Below are positions 32,898 to 41,459 of a stretch of 64,000 nucleotides of DNA, in pieces. A model generated the notes under the pieces. The model made no database searches. It saw only the letters and a program-made list of their open reading frames with translations, and was not told the origin of the DNA. The translations under genes and the position numbers were made by a program. Source of the stretch: Pectobacterium sp. CFBP8739 (GTDB lineage Bacteria > Pseudomonadota > Gammaproteobacteria > Enterobacterales > Enterobacteriaceae); assembly GCF_013449375.1 (NCBI RefSeq), contig NZ_JACDRR010000005.1, positions 163,074 through 227,073 on the forward strand. Reading direction: 5' to 3'. Numbering within the stretch: position 1 is the first letter of the stretch; each line of letters starts with the position of its first letter.

Positions 32898-32934
32898 GCA
32901 AAAAATAATGCCAGCGCTAAGAGGCTGGCATTAT
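32898..32934 (-). terminator. Terminator of uspE
   Basis: ATAATGCCAGC (32905-32915) pairs with GCTGGCATTAT (32924-32934). On the reverse strand the stem leads into TTTTTTG, 27 bases past the uspE stop. Confidence 0.82.
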
Positions 32935-32961
32935 GTGGCGCTAATCGAGCGAGACAAGAAA

Positions 32962-33912
32962 TCAACTGTTGTCGCCGTCTTCTGAAGCGATCGGTGACAC
33001 AAAGTCATCGGGTTTAATTGCAAGCAAATCACACTTCAAATGATCGATGACGTGCTCGACGGTGTTGCCGATAAACGCAGCGGAAAGGCCGGTTCTGCCC
33101 AGTGAACCCAACACCACGACACCCGCCTGTAAATGCTCCGCCAGATCGGGAATGACTTCCTCTGGCAGGCCTTTTTCTACGTGCGTTACTCGTTCATCCA
33201 GACTGAATTTCTGCCGTAGCGATTTCATGGCGATAAGATGCTGTCCTCGAATTGCATCGTTGTAGACGCTGGGATCGAAATCAGGCAGCTCAATGGCGAT
33301 ATTAATGGGGGTTACGGGGTAGGCACCAACCAGATGAACTTCGGTCTGGTCAACATGCTGTGCCAGCTCCAGTGTTTCCGATACCAGTTTGATATTAAGC
33401 GGATCGTGATACGGGTCTTCGCTGGCCAAGTTGACGGCAACCAGCGCTCGACCTTCGGTTGGCCAGGGCTGATCTTTGACCATCCACACGGGGCAAGGGC
33501 ACTTACGCAGTAACTGCCAGTCGGTCGGCGTAAAGATGACGGCTTCCAGCCGATCGTGCTGATGCGCCATTTTCAACAACAGGTCGTGCTGGCCGGAAGT
33601 GACTTCCCGAATGATGGCTTCAAAGGGTTTATTGTGCCACACCACTTTGATTTCGATTGGAACGCCTGCTTCAAGGTAGTATTTACACTGTTCTGCAATC
33701 CACTCCGTCCGCTGCTGGATAACACCCTGACGCATTTCCACCCGTTCATCAGGGGAAAGCAGGGTTGTCATTTCATAAGAGAAATCATAAATCGGCAGAA
33801 ATGCCTTGATGCGGCCGCCAAGTCGCTGAACCAGGTAAACCGCGCGACGCAGCGCTGGTTGGTCATCCTGATTTGGGTCAATAGCTACCAGTAAATTCTG
33901 ATACTTTGCCAT
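32962..33912 (-). CDS. uspE: Universal stress protein E
   Basis: 316 residues made of two tandem Usp domains (each about 150). The first begins [20 protein letters not shown]; the second ends [26 protein letters not shown], the nucleotide-binding-type glycine loop of the family. Cytoplasmic stress protein linked to motility and adhesion in E. coli. GGAGGAG precedes ATG 33912. Its position next to fnr is the same as in E. coli. Confidence 0.95.
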   Translation of the reverse strand: MAKYQNLLVAIDPNQDDQPALRRAVYLVQRLGGRIKAFLPIYDFSYEMTTLLSPDERVEMRQGVIQQRTEWIAEQCKYYLEAGVPIEIKVVWHNKPFEAIIREVTSGQHDLLLKMAHQHDRLEAVIFTPTDWQLLRKCPCPVWMVKDQPWPTEGRALVAVNLASEDPYHDPLNIKLVSETLELAQHVDQTEVHLVGAYPVTPINIAIELPDFDPSVYNDAIRGQHLIAMKSLRQKFSLDERVTHVEKGLPEEVIPDLAEHLQAGVVVLGSLGRTGLSAAFIGNTVEHVIDHLKCDLLAIKPDDFVSPIASEDGDNS

Positions 33913-34102
33913 AGCTCCTCCAAACAGCTGTTACTCCACAGCCTGTCAATCAAGAGTACCGCAATGGAATCGTTTTGGACAACAGAGATAAGCCGCAGAA
34001 TAGCAAAATAGGAAATATCACGGATGGTACGAGAAGAGGGAGGATCATTGACGCTGCCACAGTAGAAAAAAGTGGCAACGTCAAATAGTTAGGCGGAAAA
34101 AA

Positions 34103-34849
34103 TTATTTACGTGAGGAACCGGCTAACTCGGAAAGCGCATCAAGATTCTCGATCGTGATGTATTTTCCTTTTACTGCTAGCGTACCGCTTTTCTGGAAAC
34201 GGCCTAACAGACGGCTGATGGTTTCAACGGTGAGCCCCAGATAGTTTCCGATATCACCACGCGTCATGGTCAGGCGGAACTCACGCGGCGAGAAGCCACG
34301 CTGAGCGAAACGACGGGAAAGGTTGTAGACAAATGCCGCCAGACGCTCTTCAGCATTCTTCTTCGACAGCAGCAGAATCATGTCCTGATCGCCGCGGATT
34401 TCGCCGCTCATCAGGCGCATCATCTGCTGGCGCAGGTTAGGCATTTTCCCTGAGAGATCGTCCAGCGTCTCGAAAGGAATTTCGCAGACCATTGACGTTT
34501 CCAGCGCCTGAGCAAAGCTCGGATGCTGAGCCGTACCAATCGCATCAAAGCCCACCAAATCACCCGCCAGATGAAAACCAGTGATCTGCTCGTCGCCTTG
34601 CTCCGTGATGGTATAGCTTTTTATCGTACCGGAACGGATGGCATACAGCGATCTCAATTCATCGCCAGCTTTAAACAGCGCTTGCCCCTTTTGGATAGGC
34701 TTCTTCCTTTCGATGATGTTGTCGAGTTGATCGAGCTCGTGTTCATTCAGGGTGAAAGGGATGCACAGCTGACTGATACTGCAATCCTGACAGTGGATTG
34801 CACAACCGCCAGACTGGATGCGTCGGATAATTCGCTTTTCCGGGATCAT
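34103..34849 (-). CDS. fnr: FNR oxygen-sensing transcription regulator
   Basis: 248 residues. Cys20, 23, 29 and 122 provide the [4Fe-4S] ligands (Cys16 is also present). A cyclic-nucleotide-binding-like beta-barrel precedes the helix-turn-helix [21 protein letters not shown]. It controls the switch to anaerobic metabolism. A near-consensus FNR site lies 21 bases upstream of the start codon, fitting autoregulation. Confidence 0.97.
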   Translation of the reverse strand: MIPEKRIIRRIQSGGCAIHCQDCSISQLCIPFTLNEHELDQLDNIIERKKPIQKGQALFKAGDELRSLYAIRSGTIKSYTITEQGDEQITGFHLAGDLVGFDAIGTAQHPSFAQALETSMVCEIPFETLDDLSGKMPNLRQQMMRLMSGEIRGDQDMILLLSKKNAEERLAAFVYNLSRRFAQRGFSPREFRLTMTRGDIGNYLGLTVETISRLLGRFQKSGTLAVKGKYITIENLDALSELAGSSRK

Positions 34850-34869
34850 AGGCTTTGCTCAGGCAATAA

Positions 34870-34883
34870 TTGATATTGGTCAA
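34870..34883 (-). promoter_or_regulatory. FNR box upstream of fnr
   Basis: TTGAT-ATTG-GTCAA matches the FNR consensus TTGAT-N4-ATCAA at nine of ten positions and lies just upstream of fnr, where the E. coli autoregulatory site is. Confidence 0.8.
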
Positions 34884-35131
34884 TTTTAACAGCTTTTATC
34901 GGCCGTGATAAGACCGGCAATCACGGGAATAGACCAATAAATAGTGAACTAACTATAATTTTTCGATTTTGCTGGAAACTATTCCGATATATAAGGCCTG
35001 TTCGGAGATAATATTTTTTCGATTAGGTTACCGAACGGTTAACACAGTGATTAATCCGAATCGCTTATGGTGATAAGCAATTCGGCAGGCCATTTTTGCG
35101 TATCGAAAGCGAAGAAAATTATAATGGTAAG

Positions 35132-35668
35132 CTATTCAGTTAAGGGTAATAGCTGTTGAGGCAAATACCCTTCGTGAGCTAACAGCCACTGTTTGCGGTG
35201 AATGCCACCCGCATAGCCTGTCAGTGCGCCGCCAGTTCCGATGACGCGATGGCACGGAACCACGATGCTGACAGGGTTTGAGCCGTTTGCCATGCCGACG
35301 GCACGTGCTGCGCCGGTGCGCCCCAGCAGCGTCGCGAGTTCGCCGTAGGTGGTAATTTCTCCACAGGGAATGCGACGTAATTCTTTCCAGACCTGTTGTT
35401 GAAATTCGGTCCCAACGGAAGCCACGGGCAGCGTATCAATAATCGCTAATTCACCCTCAAAATAGCGTTGCAGGCTCTCTGTCAGGCCTCCGGGATTATG
35501 ACGCGGCTGTAACGAAAAGGGATCGTTTCGATAACTGCGATTGAGCATGCGAAATAAATCGTCTTCATACTCGCGCCACTCGACAGCACGTAAATGATTA
35601 TTTTCATCCGCAATAATCAATAACTCCCCAAGTGGCGTTGCCATGGTGTCCTGAAAAAAAATCTGCAT
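35132..35668 (-). CDS. ogt: Methylated-DNA--[protein]-cysteine S-methyltransferase, Ogt
   Basis: 178 residues. The alkyl-acceptor Cys139 is in VVPCHRV, preceded by the helix RAVGMANGSNP. It transfers methyl groups from O6-methylguanine or O4-methylthymine to itself. AAGGAAT precedes ATG 35668. The ogt-fnr-uspE order is the same as in E. coli. Confidence 0.95.
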   Translation of the reverse strand: MQIFFQDTMATPLGELLIIADENNHLRAVEWREYEDDLFRMLNRSYRNDPFSLQPRHNPGGLTESLQRYFEGELAIIDTLPVASVGTEFQQQVWKELRRIPCGEITTYGELATLLGRTGAARAVGMANGSNPVSIVVPCHRVIGTGGALTGYAGGIHRKQWLLAHEGYLPQQLLPLTE

Positions 35669-36170
35669 AGTGATTCCTTACGCACTTATCGCTTTCTTGC
35701 TTCTCTCATTAGTTACGTGCCGATTATCCGGCATCCTCAGGCGGATTGAAAATAAAATGCGAGGTATGCCAAGCAGTGAGGTGAAAAAAGAGAAAACCAT
35801 CACGACCGTAACCCCGCCTCGTCCGTCATGTACGCAGCCCGAAGAGAGAGGGCTTTGAATGTGTCGCCGCGTCATCCTAAAGAGAATCTCGTTGGCGCAT
35901 GGGTACTTAAGAGGTGCAATGGGATGTAGTGTGAGGTCTGTGGGATAAATCGCATCTAACATTACCAATAAAATCAAACAGTAATATAGTAAACATTCAA
36001 TTTGTATTTATGAGAGATCGAGCAGGTCAATCTTTATCCTACTGCCAGATAACACCATCGCATGGCAATAATATGAAGGTGGACAGTATTGGTATGCTCT
36101 ATTTTTATGGCATAGGCGTTTTATGTACGAATAGCTATGTGCCCTACGTTATTTGGAGGAAATGCACAGA
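35669..36170. other. Divergent intergenic region, no gene seen
   Basis: About 500 bases between ogt and the dehydrogenase gene. Short ORFs occur on both strands (for example at 35670 and 35678) but have neither ribosome sites nor recognisable protein sequence. GGAGGA at 36155-36160 is the ribosome site of the next gene. Confidence 0.5.
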
Positions 36171-37466
36171 ATGAAAAAGAAATATGCCGTGGTGGGAACG
36201 GGGGGCCGTGCGGGCCTTTATTTGGAATCAATTGCCAGGGATTATCAGGATCAGGGACAGTTTGTTGCGTTTTGCGATACGAACCAGACGCGAATGAATT
36301 ATGCCAACCAGATTGTCCATAAATATGGACACGATAGTGTACCGACATATCGAGCCGAACAGTTCGCACAAATGATCGCGGAAACCCAGCCCGATGTGGT
36401 TATTGTGACGTCTATAGATCGGACGCATCATCATTATATTATCCAGGCAATGGAATTAGGCTGTGATGTCATCAGTGAAAAACCGATGACGATCGATGAA
36501 GAAAAATGTCAGGCGATTATCGATGCGATTAACCGCACCGGCCGTAAATTACGCGTAACCTTTAATTACCGCTACGCACCGCATCACAGTAAAGTTCGTG
36601 AGTTGATCGCCGCTGGGTTGATTGGCGAAGTGTATTCGGTTCATTTTGAATGGCTGTTGAATACGGAGCACGGTGCCGACTATTTCCGCCGTTGGCACCG
36701 TGACAAACGCAATAGTGGCGGGCTGTTGGTGCACAAATCCACACACCATTTCGATTTGGTGAATTTCTGGCTGAATAGCGAACCGGAAACAGTTTATGCG
36801 CAAGGTGATCTACGTTTTTACGGTAAAGCGAATGCCGAAGCTCGTGGGGTCACAGAATTTTATTCGCGCTCCCATAATAGTGCCGCAGCAGAAAATGACC
36901 CGTTTGCGCTACATATGAACCAAAGCGAACAGCTCACGGCATTATATTTAGACGCCGAACATGAAGACGGTTATTTTCGCGATAAAAGCGTGTTTGATGA
37001 CGGAATTAATATTGAAGATGTACTGGGTGTGGTGGTGCGTTATAAAAGCAAAGCCATCATGACGTACTCACTTAACGCGTATTTGCCCTGGGAAGGGCTG
37101 AACGTGGTGTTTAATGGCAGCAAGGGCCGGTTGGAAATGAAACTGGTGGAAAAATCTTACGTAAACGGAGGCGGACAAAAAGAGGATGAAGGTGCGCTGA
37201 ATGAATGTGAAATAAAGATCTATCCGATGTTTGACGAGCCTTATGTCGTGCCAGTTGAATTTAAAGCCGGCGGGCACGGCGGCGGTGATCAGGTCATGTT
37301 AAACGATCTGTTTGGTACACCGGAACCCGATCCATTACATCGTGCAGCAGATTATCGTGATGGAGCGATGTCGATTCTAACTGGCATTGCAGCCAATCGC
37401 TCATTACGCACCGCACTGCCAGTGAAAATAAACGAACTGGCAGTTAACCTGAAAAGAGGGCATTAA
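36171..37466 (+). CDS. Gfo/Idh/MocA family oxidoreductase
   Basis: 431 residues from ATG 36171, which has GGAGGA ten bases upstream. N-terminal Rossmann fold (YAVVGTGGRAGLYLESIARD), the EKP motif (CDVISEKPMTID) near residue 107, and the substrate-domain His motif (GLLVHKSTHHFDLVNFW). Family members are NAD(P)-dependent sugar, inositol or glycoside dehydrogenases. A sugar-binding protein follows 116 bases later on the same strand, suggesting oxidation of an imported plant sugar. The substrate is not identifiable. Confidence 0.88.
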   Translation: MKKKYAVVGTGGRAGLYLESIARDYQDQGQFVAFCDTNQTRMNYANQIVHKYGHDSVPTYRAEQFAQMIAETQPDVVIVTSIDRTHHHYIIQAMELGCDVISEKPMTIDEEKCQAIIDAINRTGRKLRVTFNYRYAPHHSKVRELIAAGLIGEVYSVHFEWLLNTEHGADYFRRWHRDKRNSGGLLVHKSTHHFDLVNFWLNSEPETVYAQGDLRFYGKANAEARGVTEFYSRSHNSAAAENDPFALHMNQSEQLTALYLDAEHEDGYFRDKSVFDDGINIEDVLGVVVRYKSKAIMTYSLNAYLPWEGLNVVFNGSKGRLEMKLVEKSYVNGGGQKEDEGALNECEIKIYPMFDEPYVVPVEFKAGGHGGGDQVMLNDLFGTPEPDPLHRAADYRDGAMSILTGIAANRSLRTALPVKINELAVNLKRGH

Positions 37467-37582
37467 TCAGAGTCTCTGACCGGATATTTCGGGCAGTAAA
37501 CGCTTCCGCATCCGTAGTACCTGTTTGTCCGCATACCGGCAGACAGGTGGAAACCTCCGAATACTATTATAAGGGTTTTATT

Positions 37583-38902
37583 ATGGCGAAAACACGGAAC
37601 ACCTTATCTCACCTACTCCTGCTCTGTGCTGCGCTTCCTTTCGGCGCAACATTTTCTCATTCTGCTGATGCTGCTGAGATCCGCATCTCCTGGTGGGGCG
37701 GTAACCAACGACACGAGGCGACACTCGCGGCGATTAGCGCGTTTCAAAAAGCCAATCCGACGATTACCGTCAAAGCCGAATACGCCGGCTGGGACGGTTA
37801 CCTTTCCCGTCTGTCAACCCAGATGGCTGGCGGGCAGGAGCCGGATGTTATCCGTATTGACTGGAACTGGCTGCCGCAGTTTTCCCGCAATGGCGACGGC
37901 TTTTATGATTTGAATAAGCAAAAAGAGATTCTGACGCTGGGAGATTTCCCGCCTAACTACCTGCAAACCTCGGATGTGAAAGGGAAGCTACAAGGTCTCC
38001 CGATTTCAATGACGTCCCGTAGCATGATTTACAACAAAGCCACCTGGGACAAAGCGGGCATTGCCTACCCGAAAACCTGGGACGAACTGTTTGCCGCCGG
38101 ACCGGTGTTTAAACAGAAACTGGGCGACAATTATTACCCGCTTGGCGTGGCCCAAGGGGCTAGTGATGTGTTGGATATCCTCACGCTCGGCCGTAGCTAC
38201 ATGGCGCAGAAATACGGCATTGACCTCATCGATGAGAAGAAGCAGAGCATTACCTATAGCCGCGATCAGGTACGGGAACTCTTCGGTTTTTATAAAAAGC
38301 TGGTTGATTCCCATGTGATACCCGATCAGCGCTATTTCTCCTCGTTTGGACGCACTAATGTCTATGAAATTCGTCCGTGGATTAACGGTGAGTTAGCCGG
38401 TATGTACCTGTGGGATTCGGCCATCTACACCTATTCCAGTAATATGCCGAAAGAAGTGATATTGGAAACTGGGCCATTCATCACCATGCCAAATGCCAAA
38501 GATTCAGGGCTGACGAGCAAACCGTCTTCGCTGTTTGCGATCAGCAAGAACAGTAAGCACCCTAAAGAAGCGGCAATGTTGATGAGCTTCATGCTGAGTA
38601 ATCCGGAAGGCGTGAAAGCGCTTGGGCTACAAAACGGGATGCCCGCTAATCCGAAAGCACAAAAACTGCTGGAAGACATCGGGGTGATTAATGCTGGTAA
38701 TCTGTTAGCGAATGCTTATCGGGCGGCAGCAGAGCAACCGGCCTCTAAGGTGCCTGTTTCGCCGTTTATGGAAAATCAGGAGCTGGTTCAACTGTGGACG
38801 AGTAGTTTGCAAAAACTGGATTACGGCAATGGAGAGGTGAATAAGGTTGCCGATGATTTCCTGAGCAGCGCTAACCGTATACTAAAACGCGCAATTCGCT
38901 AA
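37583..38902 (+). CDS. Extracellular solute-binding protein of a sugar ABC transporter (family 1)
   Basis: 439 residues from ATG 37583, with AAGGGT upstream. Signal peptide MAKTRNTLSHLLLLCAALPF, cut after SADA. The mature part is a type-1 sugar-binding protein (IRISWWGGNQRHEATLAAISAF, AGGQEPDVIRIDWNWLPQFS) resembling TogB-type oligogalacturonide- and MalE-like binding proteins. No ABC permease or ATPase gene is near, so it must serve a transporter encoded elsewhere. Probably co-transcribed with the dehydrogenase gene before it. Confidence 0.87.
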   Translation: MAKTRNTLSHLLLLCAALPFGATFSHSADAAEIRISWWGGNQRHEATLAAISAFQKANPTITVKAEYAGWDGYLSRLSTQMAGGQEPDVIRIDWNWLPQFSRNGDGFYDLNKQKEILTLGDFPPNYLQTSDVKGKLQGLPISMTSRSMIYNKATWDKAGIAYPKTWDELFAAGPVFKQKLGDNYYPLGVAQGASDVLDILTLGRSYMAQKYGIDLIDEKKQSITYSRDQVRELFGFYKKLVDSHVIPDQRYFSSFGRTNVYEIRPWINGELAGMYLWDSAIYTYSSNMPKEVILETGPFITMPNAKDSGLTSKPSSLFAISKNSKHPKEAAMLMSFMLSNPEGVKALGLQNGMPANPKAQKLLEDIGVINAGNLLANAYRAAAEQPASKVPVSPFMENQELVQLWTSSLQKLDYGNGEVNKVADDFLSSANRILKRAIR

Positions 38903-38933
38903 CCACGTTTTTTATAAAGATTGCTCTGTTAAT

Positions 38934-38957
38934 GTGCGATGCCTTGCGGCATCGCAC
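38934..38957. terminator. Perfect 10-bp hairpin between convergent genes
   Basis: GTGCGATGCC (38934-38943), TTGC loop, then the exact complement (38948-38957). It lies between the convergent binding-protein gene and srfC. T tail is weak on both sides. Confidence 0.6.
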
Positions 38958-38996
38958 CTGTCTTAATCACGCACTACTGACTTAAGGATCAATACG

Positions 38997-41459
38997 TTAC
39001 TTCTCTACGGGCTTAATCAGCGCCAGAATCGCTCCCAACTGTTCACGTTGTTCCGCGCTGACTTCCCGCGCAGCGGAGTAGCCGGCATTTTGGATGATCA
39101 TCTCATTTAGGCCAACCAGCCAGTCATAGATATAGAACGCTGTATTGTTGGTGGGCGTCAGCGACAGTTTGGTTAAGCGTTGAGAAGCGCCAAAACTGAC
39201 TGCCTGTTTCTCGGGTTTGGCGAAAATTTTATGACCGCGATTGATGCGGCTGGCAGGACGCAGGGATTCATCAAGCTGCTGGAAGCCGAGCCAGGCGACA
39301 AAGTCACCGAGAATGGTCAGCACGCGTGAAACCTGACGGTCAGCTTTATTCTCGCGGTTGATGCCCAACTGCTCACCATCAACCAGCATATCGACCAGCG
39401 CCTCTTCGATCCGCAAACGGATGCTGCCAGTGATCAATTCTTCGACCAGCATTTCGATCGTTGCTTTTGGCACATTCAGCAGTTCGAGAAGCGGGGCATT
39501 CTCTGGCAGGCTGCGTAAATGGTTAATCCAGAAACGATAAACGCCGTGCGCGTAGTCGGCCTCATAACCATGATCGACGGTCAACACCGGCATTGCAGGC
39601 TGGTCGAGCGCGATCGGTTCATCGGCAAATAGATCGATTTCGATCCCGACGCCAAACGGATCGCTATTGGCTAACGGGGCGGAAAGGTCTTCGGTATCAG
39701 CGTGGAAACCGCCATAGTTTGCTCCTTGCTGTTGCAGATACAGACGGCGTAGTTCATCACGCGAAGGCAGCAGCCGCTCCAGCAGTTCGCCATGTACGCC
39801 AGTGCGGGTCTGGAGCGATTTGAGCAGGGTCTCTGCGATACGCTGTTTTTCTGCGGGATCGTCAACATCAACGGGCAGATACCAGTTACCCAGCAAGTTA
39901 TCGTTGAGTTCACGTTGCAGTTCGTTAAGCTGTTCGCTGATGCGCCCCAGTTTGACATCCCGATGAACTTCAGTTCCCAACCACGTTGCCATACGCGCTA
40001 CGCCACGTTTGTCCATCGCCAGCATGGTTCCCCAGGCATCGCCCGGATTACCGACATAGCGTTGTACCGCGGCATCGTAGTTTTGTCCGTGTGTAATACG
40101 ACGATCGTGACGGGTGACCGCCCAAATCAGCCCCGGTTTACGGTGGCTACGCACCTGTGCATTTTCACCTTGAGTCTGTTTAACCCAGTGGTCCAATGCC
40201 TTGCCGACCACCTTAACGTCGCCACGATTGCCAGCGGCGCTGCATACCATCAGGACGTTCATTTCCTGATTGTCGGTATAGCGCTCCAGCAGATAGGCAC
40301 GTTTCGCACGCAATAGCGTGTGCGCCAGTGGATGCAGTGTGCTTTGCTGTCTTGCTGGTGGCTCATTCCGCGTCTCGTGAATCTCACCGAAGCCGGGGAA
40401 GTCCAGCACATCAACCTGCTCAAACAGCGCTTCTTTTGGCGGTAAATGCAGCGGGATAAGCAGTTCAGCCGTCAGCATCGTCAGCTCAGCCAATGAAAGC
40501 TCAGTCGTTTTCCCCGCACGGCCATTCTGCACTGGCCGCACCAACACGCTGGGATCGTTGGCGCTGTGCAACCGTTCCAGCGCCGAACCATCGATCAGGC
40601 CGTTTGCTGGAGTTAAGTCATCATCTACCAGTATCCGCAGCGGCGCTAACAGCTTGCGTGTACCGGACAGGTGTTGCAGCGTGTGGCTGAAATGGCGATA
40701 TGCAGCGGTCAGCGAATTCAATTCCCCCCACAGTATGGAGAAGAGTTGAGCACGATCGTCAACGGTGAGATAAGGTGCTAATTCAATCGCCACGGGCCAG
40801 AAGTGCGCTTCCAGCTGTTTTTGCCGTTTGACGTCGTGACGCGCGAGGTAGTCCCAGAGTTCGACCACTTCATCGCGGCTCATCCCTTCAACGGGGGCCG
40901 GCTGGCGGTGCATCAGTAGCGTTTTAATGTGCTCGGCAGTATGGCGCTCATCCAGCTCTTCAAACGTTGTCTCTTGATTGAGATCGTTCAAAAACGCGTT
41001 AGCCATGATCTTAGCGATATCCAGTTCACTAAGAAGTTGCAACTGAACGGGAAAGGCTTTGTTCTTCACGCCCGACTGCCGACTAAAGCGTGTGACAAGG
41101 GCAGTGGCTCGGTCAGAAGGATTAATATTTTCGATGAAATCCAGCTGTTGTCCTTCAAACGAGGTTTCCAGCTTGCCGTTTTCCCCCCCAGCTAGCGAGG
41201 CGATAAGATAAGATTTACCCGCCTGAGACAGGCCAAAAAAGCCGATGGCAATCTCTTTCTGCGCCACATCGGACAGATGCTGTGCTTTATTGTGATTGCG
41301 GCGCAGTTTGACGATCAGACGATCGGCTTCGATATCCAGACGCGGAGCGTTCTGGCGTGTGGTTTCAACCCAGCCGATGGCCTGTTCAACACCTTGCACG
41401 ACGGCCTGCAGCTGGCCGTGGAGTCGGGTAGAAAGCTGTTTGGGCGTTAATCGTTTCAT
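38997..41459 (-). CDS. srfC: SrfC family protein, large P-loop GTPase-like
   Basis: 820 residues, last gene of srfABC. The nucleotide-binding signs are those of a GTPase: G1 GLSQAGKS at 76-83, G3 DFPG at 353-356 and G4-like TRHD at 449-452. The long gap between G1 and G3 is unusual and recalls large dynamin-like or AIG-type GTPases. Salmonella SrfC was described as an SsrB-regulated factor; its activity is not settled. Its ATG overlaps the srfB stop (ATGA), so expression is coupled. No signal peptide or membrane span. Confidence 0.88.
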   Translation of the reverse strand: MKRLTPKQLSTRLHGQLQAVVQGVEQAIGWVETTRQNAPRLDIEADRLIVKLRRNHNKAQHLSDVAQKEIAIGFFGLSQAGKSYLIASLAGGENGKLETSFEGQQLDFIENINPSDRATALVTRFSRQSGVKNKAFPVQLQLLSELDIAKIMANAFLNDLNQETTFEELDERHTAEHIKTLLMHRQPAPVEGMSRDEVVELWDYLARHDVKRQKQLEAHFWPVAIELAPYLTVDDRAQLFSILWGELNSLTAAYRHFSHTLQHLSGTRKLLAPLRILVDDDLTPANGLIDGSALERLHSANDPSVLVRPVQNGRAGKTTELSLAELTMLTAELLIPLHLPPKEALFEQVDVLDFPGFGEIHETRNEPPARQQSTLHPLAHTLLRAKRAYLLERYTDNQEMNVLMVCSAAGNRGDVKVVGKALDHWVKQTQGENAQVRSHRKPGLIWAVTRHDRRITHGQNYDAAVQRYVGNPGDAWGTMLAMDKRGVARMATWLGTEVHRDVKLGRISEQLNELQRELNDNLLGNWYLPVDVDDPAEKQRIAETLLKSLQTRTGVHGELLERLLPSRDELRRLYLQQQGANYGGFHADTEDLSAPLANSDPFGVGIEIDLFADEPIALDQPAMPVLTVDHGYEADYAHGVYRFWINHLRSLPENAPLLELLNVPKATIEMLVEELITGSIRLRIEEALVDMLVDGEQLGINRENKADRQVSRVLTILGDFVAWLGFQQLDESLRPASRINRGHKIFAKPEKQAVSFGASQRLTKLSLTPTNNTAFYIYDWLVGLNEMIIQNAGYSAAREVSAEQREQLGAILALIKPVEK

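Noticed and set aside
34048..34084. Hairpin after fnr as a classical terminator
   Set aside because: The stem TTGACG-TGCCAC is good but there is no T tail on the reverse strand, so I did not call it.
35670..35858. 62-residue + strand ORF with a hydrophobic start
   Set aside because: No ribosome site, overlaps the ogt promoter region, and a competing reverse ORF covers it. The Pro/Thr/Lys tail looks like chance.
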